64,000 bases of DNA from JACJWR01 sp964627505 (GCA_964627505.1 CAZVKB010000002.1:1-64000); one strand, 5' to 3'; shown: positions 47,135 through 55,733, numbered from the stretch's first letter. Numbers and translations are program-made. The notes: generated from the letters alone by a model not told the origin.

Positions 47135-47989
47135 GTGGCTAGTGATCCCAACCCCGCGTCTTCGCCCCTGGACCAGTTGTCGGTCGAGCACCGAGATGCA
47201 CTGTTGGGAGCGGCGCCAAATTTTCGCGACGTGGGCGGTTGGCCGACTGTCAGCGCGACGATGCGCACCGGCGTGATGTACCGCACCGATCACCTGGCGG
47301 GCTTACCCGCAGCTGCGCAAACCGCGCTGACGCATCTGGAAGTGACTGAGGTGTACGACTTGCGCACGGACGCCGAGCGCACCCCGGCACCCGACGCCCT
47401 GCCGAGCACCATTGCTCTGCAAATCGCCGACGTACTTGCTGATCGTCCTGACAGTGGCGCGGCCCAGGTGGCCGCACTCGGCGCTGCCCTCGCCGGTGGT
47501 GACGGTACCGCGATGGCCACCATCAATGCCGCCATCGGCGACGGCAAGGCGGCCGACTTCATGATCGAGACCTATCGGGACTTCATCCGCTTGCCTTCGG
47601 CCAATCAGGCATATGCAAGTTTTTTGCGCGGGGTCGCCCATGGATCGTCTGCCATCGCCTTCCACTGCACTGCCGGCAAAGATCGCACCGGCTGGGCAGC
47701 GGCCATCACGCAGATGTTCGTCGGCGTAGACGATGCAATCATCATCCGTGAGTACCTTGCCAGCAATGAGCTCACCAGCGCGATGTTCACCCCGATGCTG
47801 GCGGCATTCCGCACTGCCGGCGGTGATGCTGAATCCTTGGCGACCGTGATGCAGGTGCGCTCGGAGTACTTGGACGCCGCCATCAGCTTGATGACGAGCA
47901 CGTACGGAGATGTGGAGGGCTACCTGCGCCAGGGGTTAGGGCTGCAGGATGAAGACCTCGCGGCCTTGCAGCACCGACTTGTAGGCTGA
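47135..47989 (+). CDS. tyrosine phosphatase family protein (Y_phosphatase3)
   Basis: A 284-residue protein. The catalytic P-loop HCTAGKDRTGW (HCx5R, Cys about 188) is intact. The N-terminal PNFRDVGGW and TGVMYRTDHLAGL match the MptpB/Y_phosphatase3 family, which includes phosphatases acting on phosphotyrosine and phosphoinositides. No signal peptide, though related mycobacterial enzymes are secreted. GTG 47135 has GAAAGG seven nt upstream, hence the longer ORF from 47087 is rejected. A SGNH hydrolase gene follows in the same direction after 45 bp. Confidence 0.93.
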   Translation: MASDPNPASSPLDQLSVEHRDALLGAAPNFRDVGGWPTVSATMRTGVMYRTDHLAGLPAAAQTALTHLEVTEVYDLRTDAERTPAPDALPSTIALQIADVLADRPDSGAAQVAALGAALAGGDGTAMATINAAIGDGKAADFMIETYRDFIRLPSANQAYASFLRGVAHGSSAIAFHCTAGKDRTGWAAAITQMFVGVDDAIIIREYLASNELTSAMFTPMLAAFRTAGGDAESLATVMQVRSEYLDAAISLMTSTYGDVEGYLRQGLGLQDEDLAALQHRLVG

Positions 47990-48034
47990 AGTCTCGTCCG
48001 GCACCGCGCAGCTCGGCAGGCTGAGGAGGCAGTA

Positions 48035-48667
48035 ATGAGTGTGGTCCTGTGCTTCGGCGATTCACTCACGTGGGGGTTCGACCCGGCAACGGCTACCCGA
48101 CTACCGGCCGCCGATCGCTGGCCCACAGTGCTCGCGAGCGGTCTCGGGCCGGATGTCCACGTCATTGCCGAGGGACTTAACGGACGGACAACCACCGCTG
48201 ATTCTCCCTTTCGAGCCATGCGCAGTGGGGCGGCAATGCTGCCGGCGCTGTTGGAGTCGCACACACCCATCGACATAGTCGTGATCATGCTCGGCACCAA
48301 CGATCTGCAAACTGCGCTGGGACTGTCGGCGAATTACGCCGCATCCGGCGTGGCCAGCCTGCTAGATGTGGTGGCTCGCAGCTTGGCCGGACCCGACCGG
48401 AGTTCCCCGCGGGCACTGCTGGTCTCACCGCCGCATGTGATCGCACCCTGCGGTTTCATGGGCGTGCTGTGGGAAGGACGCGAGGCAGAGTCTCGTCGCC
48501 TGGCCGACCGATACCGGGCGGTGGCCGAGATGTCCGGTGCCGGCTTCTTCGATGCCGCCTCTGTCGTATCGCCGAGCCTCACCGACGGTGTGCACCTGGA
48601 CCCCGCAGGTCAACGCACGCTGGGGGTCCACCTCACAGCGGAAGTCGCCGCGCTGCTCGACAAGTGA
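48035..48667 (+). CDS. cytosolic SGNH/GDSL hydrolase
   Basis: A 210-residue hydrolase. Blocks of the SGNH family: VLCFGDSLTWGF (catalytic Ser about 9), GLNGRTT, IMLGTNDL (Asn) and TDGVHLDPAGQRTLG (Asp-x-x-His pair). It resembles arylesterase/acyl-CoA thioesterase I-type hydrolases with the short GDSL architecture. No signal peptide. SD GAGGAGG is five nt before the ATG. It faces the secreted SGNH hydrolase on the other strand, the ends 10 bp apart. Confidence 0.93.
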   Translation: MSVVLCFGDSLTWGFDPATATRLPAADRWPTVLASGLGPDVHVIAEGLNGRTTTADSPFRAMRSGAAMLPALLESHTPIDIVVIMLGTNDLQTALGLSANYAASGVASLLDVVARSLAGPDRSSPRALLVSPPHVIAPCGFMGVLWEGREAESRRLADRYRAVAEMSGAGFFDAASVVSPSLTDGVHLDPAGQRTLGVHLTAEVAALLDK

Positions 48668-48677
48668 TCGGCTGGTG

Positions 48678-50138
48678 TTAGGCGATCGGGCCACTCGCGG
48701 CGGTGACCATCGCCGGGCGACCCAAGTTGTCCAGCGGCAACGGATTCGTGGCTGCTGGCGTGCAGGTGACCACCTGGCCGCGATATGCGGGATTCGTGCT
48801 CGCCAGCTCGTGACACGCCGCTAGCGCCCGTTGCCCCCAGTAGTTGGGGTGTGCCGGCATCTGCTGCAAGTTCTTCGTCGCCACCCCGCAGGCGCCGTCT
48901 TTCCACGAGTTCCAGCCCCAGCCACAATCCTTTGGTCCATCGACGGCCTGCCACAGCATCGGGTAGCGCTTGAGCGGGGAGTCCCCGATGGGGCAGAAGC
49001 CGCTGTCCTGCACACAGTTGATGATTACGGGAGTCATCCAGTACCCGTTTTGCCCACCTTCGGTGGCACTGGTCCACTGCGGATTCATGGAATGACCGCC
49101 GGGGCTGGCCACCGTGGGCAGGACGGCACTTTTCGCGCACAGTTCGTGACCGGCAAAAGCATGCGTGGCATCGACTACGACGATATTGGCTTTTTCACCC
49201 GATTCGGCCAGCACGGTTTTGGCACCCTCGATGACGCGCGTACGCAGCGTGGGCCCGAGTGTGTCGTTGAAGTAGTTGAAGTCACTATCGGTAAAAGGAC
49301 AGCCACCATAGATTTGCCGACCCCAATCGTGGTCCCCGCCGAGGCTCGGGTCAACGTTGGCCGCGGTGGGAATACCGATGGGGTAGGTCTGCACGGCGAT
49401 CGTGTAGGACTCTTGCGGGATGCCGGCGTTCGCCATCGCCTGCCGCACATTGCGCAAGGACGTCTCGACGGCGGTCTTCGCACCAACGAGCCCCGTAGCC
49501 ATCTGCTGCTGCAGCACCGAACCGCTGTCCGGTCGGGAGCATGCGGACTTCCCCGGGGTCACGAATCGTGCGGTGCAGTCTGAGACGATCGGGCCAAAAC
49601 CAACATCGTTGCCACCGATGGACACCGCAACAGTCGTGATGCGGTCACCGTGTGCCTGCACTTCGCGGGCGAACGCTTCCAGCTGGCTGGCTTGCCCCTG
49701 CGGTGAGGTGGCGAAATCGATCCCTGGCTTTCCTGGCACAGAGGTGGAAATCGCACCCGAGCAGGCCAGGTTCTTGCCGGTGTACTGGCTGGCATCGCCC
49801 CACATCATCAGCGCGGACGCGGAGCGGTGGCAGAGTGTGCCGACACCAGTCGTGTCGCCCGGGTAGGTCTGCTCGAGCGAGCCGCCGAATGTCCACGTCC
49901 ACCACTGCGCACCACCGCCGTAACGGGTGAACGTAGCTCCTTCCCCGGACATGTACGAATCGCCGAGCCCGACCACCCACTGGCGCTGGCCGTCGGTGTC
50001 CGCGGCCGGTGCGACTGCTGCTGCGTTCGGAGCTGTGGCCGGGGTCGCTGCCACTGCGGGATTCGCGGTGACGAGGGCTCCGATGGTGAGAACTCCTGCC
50101 GAAATAGCCGATGCCACATGCCGACCGTTGACGTTCAT
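48678..50138 (-). CDS. secreted SGNH/GDSL hydrolase
   Basis: A 486-residue exported protein. N-terminal signal peptide (about 1-30: ASAISAGVLTIGALVTANPAVA with AVA cleavage site). The hydrolase domain begins VVGLGDSYMSGEGATF (catalytic Ser in GDSYMSGEG), has SIGGNDVGF (Asn) and later HSMNPQW. Cysteines occur in several positions, consistent with disulfides outside the cell. This type resembles actinobacterial esterases/lipases. The start ATG has AGGAGG upstream. A TAGTTT -10 lies at 50166-50171. Confidence 0.9.
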   Translation of the reverse strand: MNVNGRHVASAISAGVLTIGALVTANPAVAATPATAPNAAAVAPAADTDGQRQWVVGLGDSYMSGEGATFTRYGGGAQWWTWTFGGSLEQTYPGDTTGVGTLCHRSASALMMWGDASQYTGKNLACSGAISTSVPGKPGIDFATSPQGQASQLEAFAREVQAHGDRITTVAVSIGGNDVGFGPIVSDCTARFVTPGKSACSRPDSGSVLQQQMATGLVGAKTAVETSLRNVRQAMANAGIPQESYTIAVQTYPIGIPTAANVDPSLGGDHDWGRQIYGGCPFTDSDFNYFNDTLGPTLRTRVIEGAKTVLAESGEKANIVVVDATHAFAGHELCAKSAVLPTVASPGGHSMNPQWTSATEGGQNGYWMTPVIINCVQDSGFCPIGDSPLKRYPMLWQAVDGPKDCGWGWNSWKDGACGVATKNLQQMPAHPNYWGQRALAACHELASTNPAYRGQVVTCTPAATNPLPLDNLGRPAMVTAASGPIA

Positions 50139-50165
50139 GGCGTGACGCCTCCTGAAATCGCGCTC

Positions 50166-50171
50166 AAACTA
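50166..50171 (-). promoter_or_regulatory. -10 box of the secreted SGNH gene
   Basis: TAGTTT on the minus strand, about 28 nt before the ATG at 50138. No convincing -35. Confidence 0.4.
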
Positions 50172-50236
50172 TCCCGCCAACGTATCGCCGACGCCGCTGC
50201 CGGCGCCACCGACCAAAGTCCTCACCTACATCCCAC

Positions 50237-50253
50237 GGAGTAGGCGCTACTCC
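50237..50253. promoter_or_regulatory. 17-bp palindrome in the divergent region
   Basis: GGAGTAG-GCG-CTACTCC, 7-bp perfect arms, between the secreted SGNH gene (-) and the repeat protein gene (+). Candidate operator; it lies 66 bp upstream of the minus-strand -10. Confidence 0.4.
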
Positions 50254-50322
50254 CCAGGAAGGCTCCGCAAACCCTCCGGGCGGCGCTAGCGACTCGGAGG
50301 TGTGTCCGTCCATATTGTTCCC

Positions 50323-50868
50323 ATGACCTCCACACCGGAAAATCCCCAAACACCCAACCCCGATCCAACCGAACTGATCAGCGACCCTGCCACCAGCCAA
50401 CCTGCGGCTACCGGTCCAAGCCAAAGTAGTGCGCCTGCCGACGGTGGCCCTGTCCCCGGACAGTGGCAGCCCACCGGTACCACCGCCACTCCGGTGGAAC
50501 CACCTGAGGGTTGGCAAGCGGGCTACGCCAAGCAGAAGCGCCGGGCGCAAGGTTTCATGATTGCCACCATCGCGCTCGGGATCACGACGATCCTGGCTGG
50601 GGTGATGGCGCTGGGCTTGGGTACCGCGATGGTGGTGCGCAACGTTGCAGATGGACCCGCCGGGCACTCCCGGATGGATGACGGGCGCGACTTCGATGAT
50701 CGCGGTGACATGCGCGGGTTTGACGATCGCGGTGACATGCGCGGGTTCGGCAACAACCCGAACCTGGGCAACGGCCAGCGCGGCAACCGGATGACACCAA
50801 CACCCACCCCAACCCCCACAGCACCTACCCCTGCTCCTGCCACCCCAACGCCCACACCTACATCCTGA
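50323..50868 (+). CDS. hypothetical membrane protein with RGD-containing repeats
   Basis: A 181-residue protein. The N-terminal cytoplasmic region is Pro/Thr-rich (to about 80); one transmembrane helix follows (about 88-112, IATIALGITTILAGVMALGLGTAMVV); a short extracytoplasmic region carries two copies of DDRGDMRGF (27-bp DNA repeat) and ends in a Pro-Thr-rich tail (TPTPTPTPTAPTPAP). No known family recognised. The start ATG 50323 lacks a good SD; GTG 50302 would lie too close to GGAGG. Low-complexity tail may be a wall-spanning linker. Confidence 0.65.
   Translation: MTSTPENPQTPNPDPTELISDPATSQPAATGPSQSSAPADGGPVPGQWQPTGTTATPVEPPEGWQAGYAKQKRRAQGFMIATIALGITTILAGVMALGLGTAMVVRNVADGPAGHSRMDDGRDFDDRGDMRGFDDRGDMRGFGNNPNLGNGQRGNRMTPTPTPTPTAPTPAPATPTPTPTS
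50695..50748 (+). repeat. 27-bp tandem repeat coding for DDRGDMRGF
   Basis: Two copies (50695-50721, 50722-50748) differ only at two positions, so the duplication is recent or under strong constraint. It lies just outside the membrane helix of the encoded protein. Confidence 0.85.
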
Positions 50869-50917
50869 CCCGACCCACTTGCGCGGCTGCCGGAGGGTAT
50901 GCGTAAGGCTTGCGGTC

Positions 50918-51460
50918 ATGAGTGTCACCGACCCTTCAGCAGCCGACGACGTGGTAGTTCTGCTCGATGAGCACGACCGACCCTGTGGTACCGCACCCAG
51001 GGTGAGCGTCCACACCGAGCACACTCCCCTGCACCTGGCGTTTTCGTGCTACCTGCGCCGCGCAGATGGCAAGGTCCTGATGACCCGGCGCGCGCTGACC
51101 AAGCGCACCTGGCCGGGGGTGTGGACCAACTCCTGCTGCGGACATCCGCGACCGGGCGAGCCGATGACCGACGCCATCCGTCGCCGGTTGGCCGATGAGC
51201 TGCAAGCCAGCGCCACCGGCATCGAACTCGTGCTTGCCGATTTTCGGTACCGGGCTGTGGACGCTTCGGGAGTGGTGGAGAACGAGTTCTGTCCCGTTTA
51301 TGTGGCGACGTTGGTTGATTCGGTGCACCCCGTCACTGCCGAGGTGGCTGAGATTGCATGGGTCGAACCAGCTGACGTCATGATGGTCGCCGCTCGCACG
51401 CCGTGGTTGCTGAGTCCATGGTGCGTGAGCCAGTTGGCCCAGTTGCATCGTGTCTTCTGA
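50918..51460 (+). CDS. idi: isopentenyl-diphosphate delta-isomerase, type I
   Basis: A 180-residue Nudix-fold enzyme that interconverts IPP and DMAPP. It shows HLAFSCYLRRADGKVLMTRRALTKRTWPGVWTNSCCGHPRPGE (the TNSCCGHP block with catalytic Cys) and a downstream ENEFCPVY (catalytic Glu). It acts with IspG-derived isoprenoids. ATG 50918 is used. The downstream gene overlaps by 11 bp. Confidence 0.96.
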   Translation: MSVTDPSAADDVVVLLDEHDRPCGTAPRVSVHTEHTPLHLAFSCYLRRADGKVLMTRRALTKRTWPGVWTNSCCGHPRPGEPMTDAIRRRLADELQASATGIELVLADFRYRAVDASGVVENEFCPVYVATLVDSVHPVTAEVAEIAWVEPADVMMVAARTPWLLSPWCVSQLAQLHRVF

Positions 51461-52835
51461 CTTCCAGCGCGCGCCGTCATTGGCACCGGCGGCCAGGGTC
51501 ATCAGATCGCACTACGGCGTCGTCATCGGTGATCGGGATATGGCGCGGGTCAACGCGCAACTGGGCCGGATCGCGGCGCGGGATGGTCTGGCCGTTGCGC
51601 TGCTTGTCGCCTGGCAACACGGGCTGACGATCGGCCACATTCCCGTGGACGACCACGCCAACGCCCAACTGCTCGCGGTACCCGCCAGCGCGCACTGTCC
51701 CTACGTTTTCGTGCATGTGCCGGTGCGCACCATTCGCGGTGATCACAGCGAACTCATTCGCCGCGGGATCATGAATCCGCAACCGGATCCCGCTCGACTG
51801 CGCCGACACGACCCTGTGCGCTCGCGGCACCATGATTCCGAGGGAGTTCCGGACTCCTGGGTGACGTCGGAGTTATTGAGCACGCGCCGTGGCTCGGGTG
51901 AAGCACACGCCGACGCCGCAACCGGAGCGTGCTTCCTGTGCTCCGAGGCGGAACTTACTCCGCACGAAGCGTCTTTCGGGATTCCCGCGGACTCAGCGCA
52001 TGCGCCCACCGCGCGCGACTATGCCGTCGGATTCACCTTCGCCCCCTTCGGCGACCCCGCCGAGGTGTGTCACTTTCTCGCGTGGGATCACCCGGGCAAT
52101 GATGCGCCAGTGCTGAGCATGCAGCCAACGGATTTCTCCACCACCGACCTGCTGACCATCACCAGTCGCGTGAATGACGGCCTCGCCCAATTCTGCCAGG
52201 ACTACCAACTCGGTGCGCCACCGACGATCACCGGCGTGTGCAACCACTGGGCAGGCAACACCATCGATCACCAGCACTATCAATTCTTCAGCCTGTCCAC
52301 GCTGCCGCTGTTGGTTGCAGCGCGCGAGCCGGGTTCGGTGATCACGATCGGACAGGGGTTACGAGTTCGCCGAGTCACGTCCTGGCCGGCGGCTGCCTAC
52401 GTGATTGAGCCCATGCCGGGAGATGATGGCGTTTGGGATGCGCACGATCCCGACCCACAGGTGCGAACGATGGTCGGTCGGGCAGCCGATGCGCTTGCTG
52501 CCCTGTGGAACGACCTTGCTGCCAGCCACACGCAGAACACGGTGGCGTACCGATGCGAAGGCACCGACCGGGCACTCGTGATCCCCCGCGATCGGAACCG
52601 AACGGCCACACTTCCCACGTTGACCGGATTGCGCAAGGTCAACGCCGGTGTGTTGGAGATGTTGGGCTACTTCCTCATTGACGACGCCGACGACCTGCAA
52701 CGGATCGCCGGACTCGGCTCTGCGCAGCGCACCGCTCTGGGCGACGCATGGCTTGCGGCGCTGACCCCACCGGCTGCAGAGATCGCGGAGTTTGAAGCCG
52801 AGGTGCGAGCAGCCCCACTCGCGTTCACGTCATAA
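51450..52835 (+). CDS. GalT/GDP-galactose-phosphorylase-like nucleotidyltransferase (HxHxQ), unassigned
   Basis: A 461-residue protein. It carries NHWAGNTIDHQHYQFF with an HxHxQ triad (H274-Q278), the nucleotidyltransferase motif of the GalT/GGP (HIT-like) superfamily, and a CFLC pair (C161, C164) that could bind zinc. No GalT domain order that I can recognise beyond this. It overlaps idi by 11 bp in another frame, with a GTG start and no SD, so coupling is likely. The function is not known. It converges with the alpha/beta hydrolase gene, the two 3' ends overlapping by 11 bp. Confidence 0.75.
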   Translation: MSSDFQRAPSLAPAARVIRSHYGVVIGDRDMARVNAQLGRIAARDGLAVALLVAWQHGLTIGHIPVDDHANAQLLAVPASAHCPYVFVHVPVRTIRGDHSELIRRGIMNPQPDPARLRRHDPVRSRHHDSEGVPDSWVTSELLSTRRGSGEAHADAATGACFLCSEAELTPHEASFGIPADSAHAPTARDYAVGFTFAPFGDPAEVCHFLAWDHPGNDAPVLSMQPTDFSTTDLLTITSRVNDGLAQFCQDYQLGAPPTITGVCNHWAGNTIDHQHYQFFSLSTLPLLVAAREPGSVITIGQGLRVRRVTSWPAAAYVIEPMPGDDGVWDAHDPDPQVRTMVGRAADALAALWNDLAASHTQNTVAYRCEGTDRALVIPRDRNRTATLPTLTGLRKVNAGVLEMLGYFLIDDADDLQRIAGLGSAQRTALGDAWLAALTPPAAEIAEFEAEVRAAPLAFTS

Positions 52836-54096
52836 GCCCGAGTTCGCTGCACAGCAGCAGAATCGAGGACATCGCCGAATAGCGCGTGAATGGCTCCTGG
52901 AGTTCGCGCGAGCCCATCGTCTTGTACCAGGGCCAGGTGTCGTAGGAGAGATCCCAGTGGTTGGCGTGGAACATGGCCGGGTGGACCGCATGCGCCGTCG
53001 GCGGGGTGGCCTCTGCCTGCGTGAGCTGCATGTCGTTGTAGGGATCCAACTTATGCAACTCCTCCTCGCCGGACCGATTGAAGTAGGCGACTTCGCGGGC
53101 AGAGGTGGAACCGGTGAAGTAGATCGTGGGGATCCCGTAGGACTGCAACGTGGCCGCGTGTTCGGAGTTGAACTCTTCCCGACGCATGGTGGTGAGCGAA
53201 TACAGCGCGCCTTTGACGTCGTACTCATCCAGTCTGCGGTCGAGCCGAGTGATGTCTGGAAATGGAAAGAAGCGCTTTGCCAGGCCAGCCAGCTGTTCGG
53301 CCAGTTGGTCAGCCAGTTGCGAATTGGGCACTGCGCTGACCTCGTGGTACATGTCGTTGGCCAGTGGCGAACCGCCATGGGCACCAGCCCAACTCACAAC
53401 TGCCCGTACCCGGGGCACCAGATCCGGTCGGGCCACCAGGAAAGTCGAAATGTCGGGCGCACCCTTGGAGTAGCCCATCAGCACCACATCACCGGGGGGC
53501 GTGGGGTGATCCTCCGCAGTCAGCAGTGTGCCTTCTGGATCAGGAGCATTGCCGATTCCGTTTTCCATGGCGTTGACCAAGTCAGCGACATTGGCTTCCG
53601 ATGATCGCACCGGATGGGAATCGGCTGACAGGATCTTCACGCCGAACCGTTCGACCATCTGCGGGAACACGGTTTGGAATGCCAGAGTCGGCATGTAGCC
53701 GGTGATCAGTCCTGGAGCGAACAACAAAGTCGTGTCGGCGAAGCCGTCGGCATTCGCGCGTGGCATTTCGCGATGGATCTCTTCTGGATCGATGTGGCGA
53801 AAGAAGCGCTCGGCCACCCGCTCGCGGTCGTCGCGCCGGTCCAGGAAACTCATCGGGAAGCGGCGACCTGCATGGGCCAAGGCATCTGGACTGGCCGTGG
53901 CTTCGTCCAGAAAGATGTTGCGGTACCGCTGGGCAATCCACTCAGCAACGACGGGGTCGGCCATAGCAGCCACCCGATCGGCGGTGAGAAAGTCACGGAC
54001 GCGTGCGATCACTTCGTCGTACGCGCCTTGTGTGATCGCTAGTTGAATCGCAAAGGAAGCCTCTGTGGGGTCAATGGCCTGGGCGTCGCTGGTCAT
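52825..54096 (-). CDS. alpha/beta-hydrolase-like protein
   Basis: A 423-residue protein. A nucleophile elbow GYSKGAPDIS (about residue 225) gives G-x-S-x-G, and FHANHWDLSY near 400 carries a candidate catalytic His. The N-terminal third is helical (about 1-110, RVRDFLTADRVAAMADPVVAEWI). No close family recognised. The start ATG 54096 overlaps the PAP2 stop (ATGA, 54093-54096). The much longer in-frame ORF (to 54984) is antisense/shadow to the PAP2 gene and is rejected. No signal peptide. Confidence 0.72.
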   Translation of the reverse strand: MTSDAQAIDPTEASFAIQLAITQGAYDEVIARVRDFLTADRVAAMADPVVAEWIAQRYRNIFLDEATASPDALAHAGRRFPMSFLDRRDDRERVAERFFRHIDPEEIHREMPRANADGFADTTLLFAPGLITGYMPTLAFQTVFPQMVERFGVKILSADSHPVRSSEANVADLVNAMENGIGNAPDPEGTLLTAEDHPTPPGDVVLMGYSKGAPDISTFLVARPDLVPRVRAVVSWAGAHGGSPLANDMYHEVSAVPNSQLADQLAEQLAGLAKRFFPFPDITRLDRRLDEYDVKGALYSLTTMRREEFNSEHAATLQSYGIPTIYFTGSTSAREVAYFNRSGEEELHKLDPYNDMQLTQAEATPPTAHAVHPAMFHANHWDLSYDTWPWYKTMGSRELQEPFTRYSAMSSILLLCSELGLMT

Positions 54097-55049
54097 GGGT
54101 TCGCTCCTCGCTCTGGAGTCCGGGTTGTGGTGGGTGCAGTTGGGGTGGCTGGTGCTGTTGGAGTGGCTGGAAGTGCCATCACATGGACGTGCGGCCAGCC
54201 GGTGGGCAGCTCCGTGTGCGGAACCAATTGGGGCCGCTCCACGAGGAACATCACACCCCAATACGTGGCGAAACCGACAAACAAGCCGGCGTAGACATCC
54301 ATCAGGTAGTGCTGGCGCAACATCACAGTGGCCGGCCAAATCAACGCCACCCACAGCATGAGGATCCAGGCCGTGCGCGGAATCACCCGACGCAATCGCC
54401 ACAGACTGATGATCAGAATTGTGCTCCACGTGACGTGCCCGGACGGGTAGCCATTGAAGGGGGCATCGTTGCCCCAGACAAGTTCCACCAGGGAGGCAGC
54501 AAAGCCACCCTGGGCGACCACATCCTGCGCTTGCGCGTCGCGCAGCACCTCGGTCTGGAAGAAGAAGTACGCCACGTCGAGAAAAAGTTGGCTGACGATG
54601 AGGGCTAAACCCACCGTCAGGAAGCGGCGAAACGAACTCAACCATAGGTTCAAAGCTGGGATCACAGCCACGACGACGAAGAGACTCAGGTAGGGCAGTG
54701 CTAACAGCGGGACGAACGGAAGTTTGGCATCGAGCCAACTGCGCAACACAAAAGTGTGGGTTTGGGAGCCGGGATCCGGCACACCTGACGGTGCGGCGTC
54801 GAAGTTGGAGTCGTACGGCTGCGTGAGGACGGATCCGGGCTCGGGTTGTGGGTCGTAGGCCCAAAACGACGGCCATCGCCACTCCGGCGGCGCGAAATTG
54901 AAGCGCTCGTAGGACACAAATACTGCTATCACTCCAAGTGCCACGAGTACGACCCCGACCCACTGGTGACGGCTGATCTGCCACCGCGGAATTGTGCTTA
55001 CCGGCGTCGAAGATGACTGCGGTTGTCCCGCCGGCGGGGTGGGTGTCAT
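54093..55049 (-). CDS. PAP2 superfamily phosphatase
   Basis: A 318-residue integral membrane enzyme. Six helices: one near 25-45, then helices around 110-130, 145-170, 205-225, 235-255 and 260-280. PAP2 motifs: PSGHVTWS (C2) and RQHYLMDVYAG (C3); the C1 KxxxxxxRP region is not clear. Removes phosphate from lipid phosphates or undecaprenyl diphosphate. ATG 55049 has GAGGAGTCTCGC just upstream; the ORF extension to 55130 is rejected. Last helix followed by a Thr/Pro tail. Confidence 0.86.
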   Translation of the reverse strand: MTPTPPAGQPQSSSTPVSTIPRWQISRHQWVGVVLVALGVIAVFVSYERFNFAPPEWRWPSFWAYDPQPEPGSVLTQPYDSNFDAAPSGVPDPGSQTHTFVLRSWLDAKLPFVPLLALPYLSLFVVVAVIPALNLWLSSFRRFLTVGLALIVSQLFLDVAYFFFQTEVLRDAQAQDVVAQGGFAASLVELVWGNDAPFNGYPSGHVTWSTILIISLWRLRRVIPRTAWILMLWVALIWPATVMLRQHYLMDVYAGLFVGFATYWGVMFLVERPQLVPHTELPTGWPHVHVMALPATPTAPATPTAPTTTRTPERGANP

Positions 55050-55090
55050 GCGAGACTCCTCACGTGCATGTGAATATTGTTCCACTCTAG

Positions 55091-55106
55091 GGATATCAAA
55101 ATATCC
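55091..55106. promoter_or_regulatory. AT-rich dyad in the PAP2/coiled-coil intergenic region
   Basis: GGATAT-CAAA-ATATCC, 6-bp perfect arms. The putative PAP2 -35 TTGATA (55094-55099, minus) lies within it, followed by a 17-nt spacer and TATTCA. Candidate repressor site for the divergent pair. Confidence 0.45.
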
Positions 55107-55194
55107 ATGTAGTGGTACACAAGATTTCATAGAAAACTCTTCGTGCTACTTTTATCGCGTCCCCGAACGTGCGATCACTCAACGGAGGTGTCCT

Positions 55195-55707
55195 ATGGGA
55201 CTGTCTGACATGGCCCGCGAAACCGCTCAGGAACAATTGCAGAAGGCACAGACGGATCTCACGCGTCACACCTCTGAACTAGAGGCAGCGCAGGCCCGGG
55301 TGGCCGTGGCCCAAAAAGCCATTGATGACCGGTCGCAAGCCGCAGCATCGTCTTCCGACGCCACCATCGCGGATTTGCAGGTGCAACTCAGCGACGCCGA
55401 AGCCACTCTGGAAGAGGCTCAGGCATCCGCCAATTTGGCCGACACGGTGACCAGCCCCGGCCTTATCCATGACGCTACCGCACCCATCCGCCAGTCCGCC
55501 GATGCCAAGGTGACGTCGGCACAGGCTGCAGTGGATGACATCAAGGCCAAGATTTCCGAGGCGCAGGCAGTCGCGGTCACCCCGGTAGCGGCGACCTCAC
55601 CCGAACTCACGTCTGCGCAGACAGACGTCACTGTTGCCGAGGCGAAGATCGCGTCAGCCAAGACCCGGGTTTCACTCGCCCAGAAGGCGCTCGACGCGCT
55701 GGGCTAG
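55195..55707 (+). CDS. alanine-rich coiled-coil protein
   Basis: A 170-residue acidic/Ala-rich protein with almost no aromatic residues. Heptad-like runs (LQKAQTDLTRHTSELEAAQARVAVAQKAI and VSLAQKALDAL) predict a long helix with a hinge (TSPGLIHDATAPIRQSA). No signal peptide, no membrane helix. A very strong SD (GGAGG) six nt from the ATG suggests high translation. Function unknown. Divergent from PAP2, sharing its AT-rich promoter region. Confidence 0.75.
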   Translation: MGLSDMARETAQEQLQKAQTDLTRHTSELEAAQARVAVAQKAIDDRSQAAASSSDATIADLQVQLSDAEATLEEAQASANLADTVTSPGLIHDATAPIRQSADAKVTSAQAAVDDIKAKISEAQAVAVTPVAATSPELTSAQTDVTVAEAKIASAKTRVSLAQKALDALG

Positions 55708-55733
55708 TGCTGGCCTTCTACAGCATCAGGTAA

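Noticed and set aside
54097..54984. Extension of the alpha/beta hydrolase ORF to 54984
   Set aside because: It runs through the PAP2 gene in another frame of the same strand; the ATG at 54096 with ATGA overlap is better.
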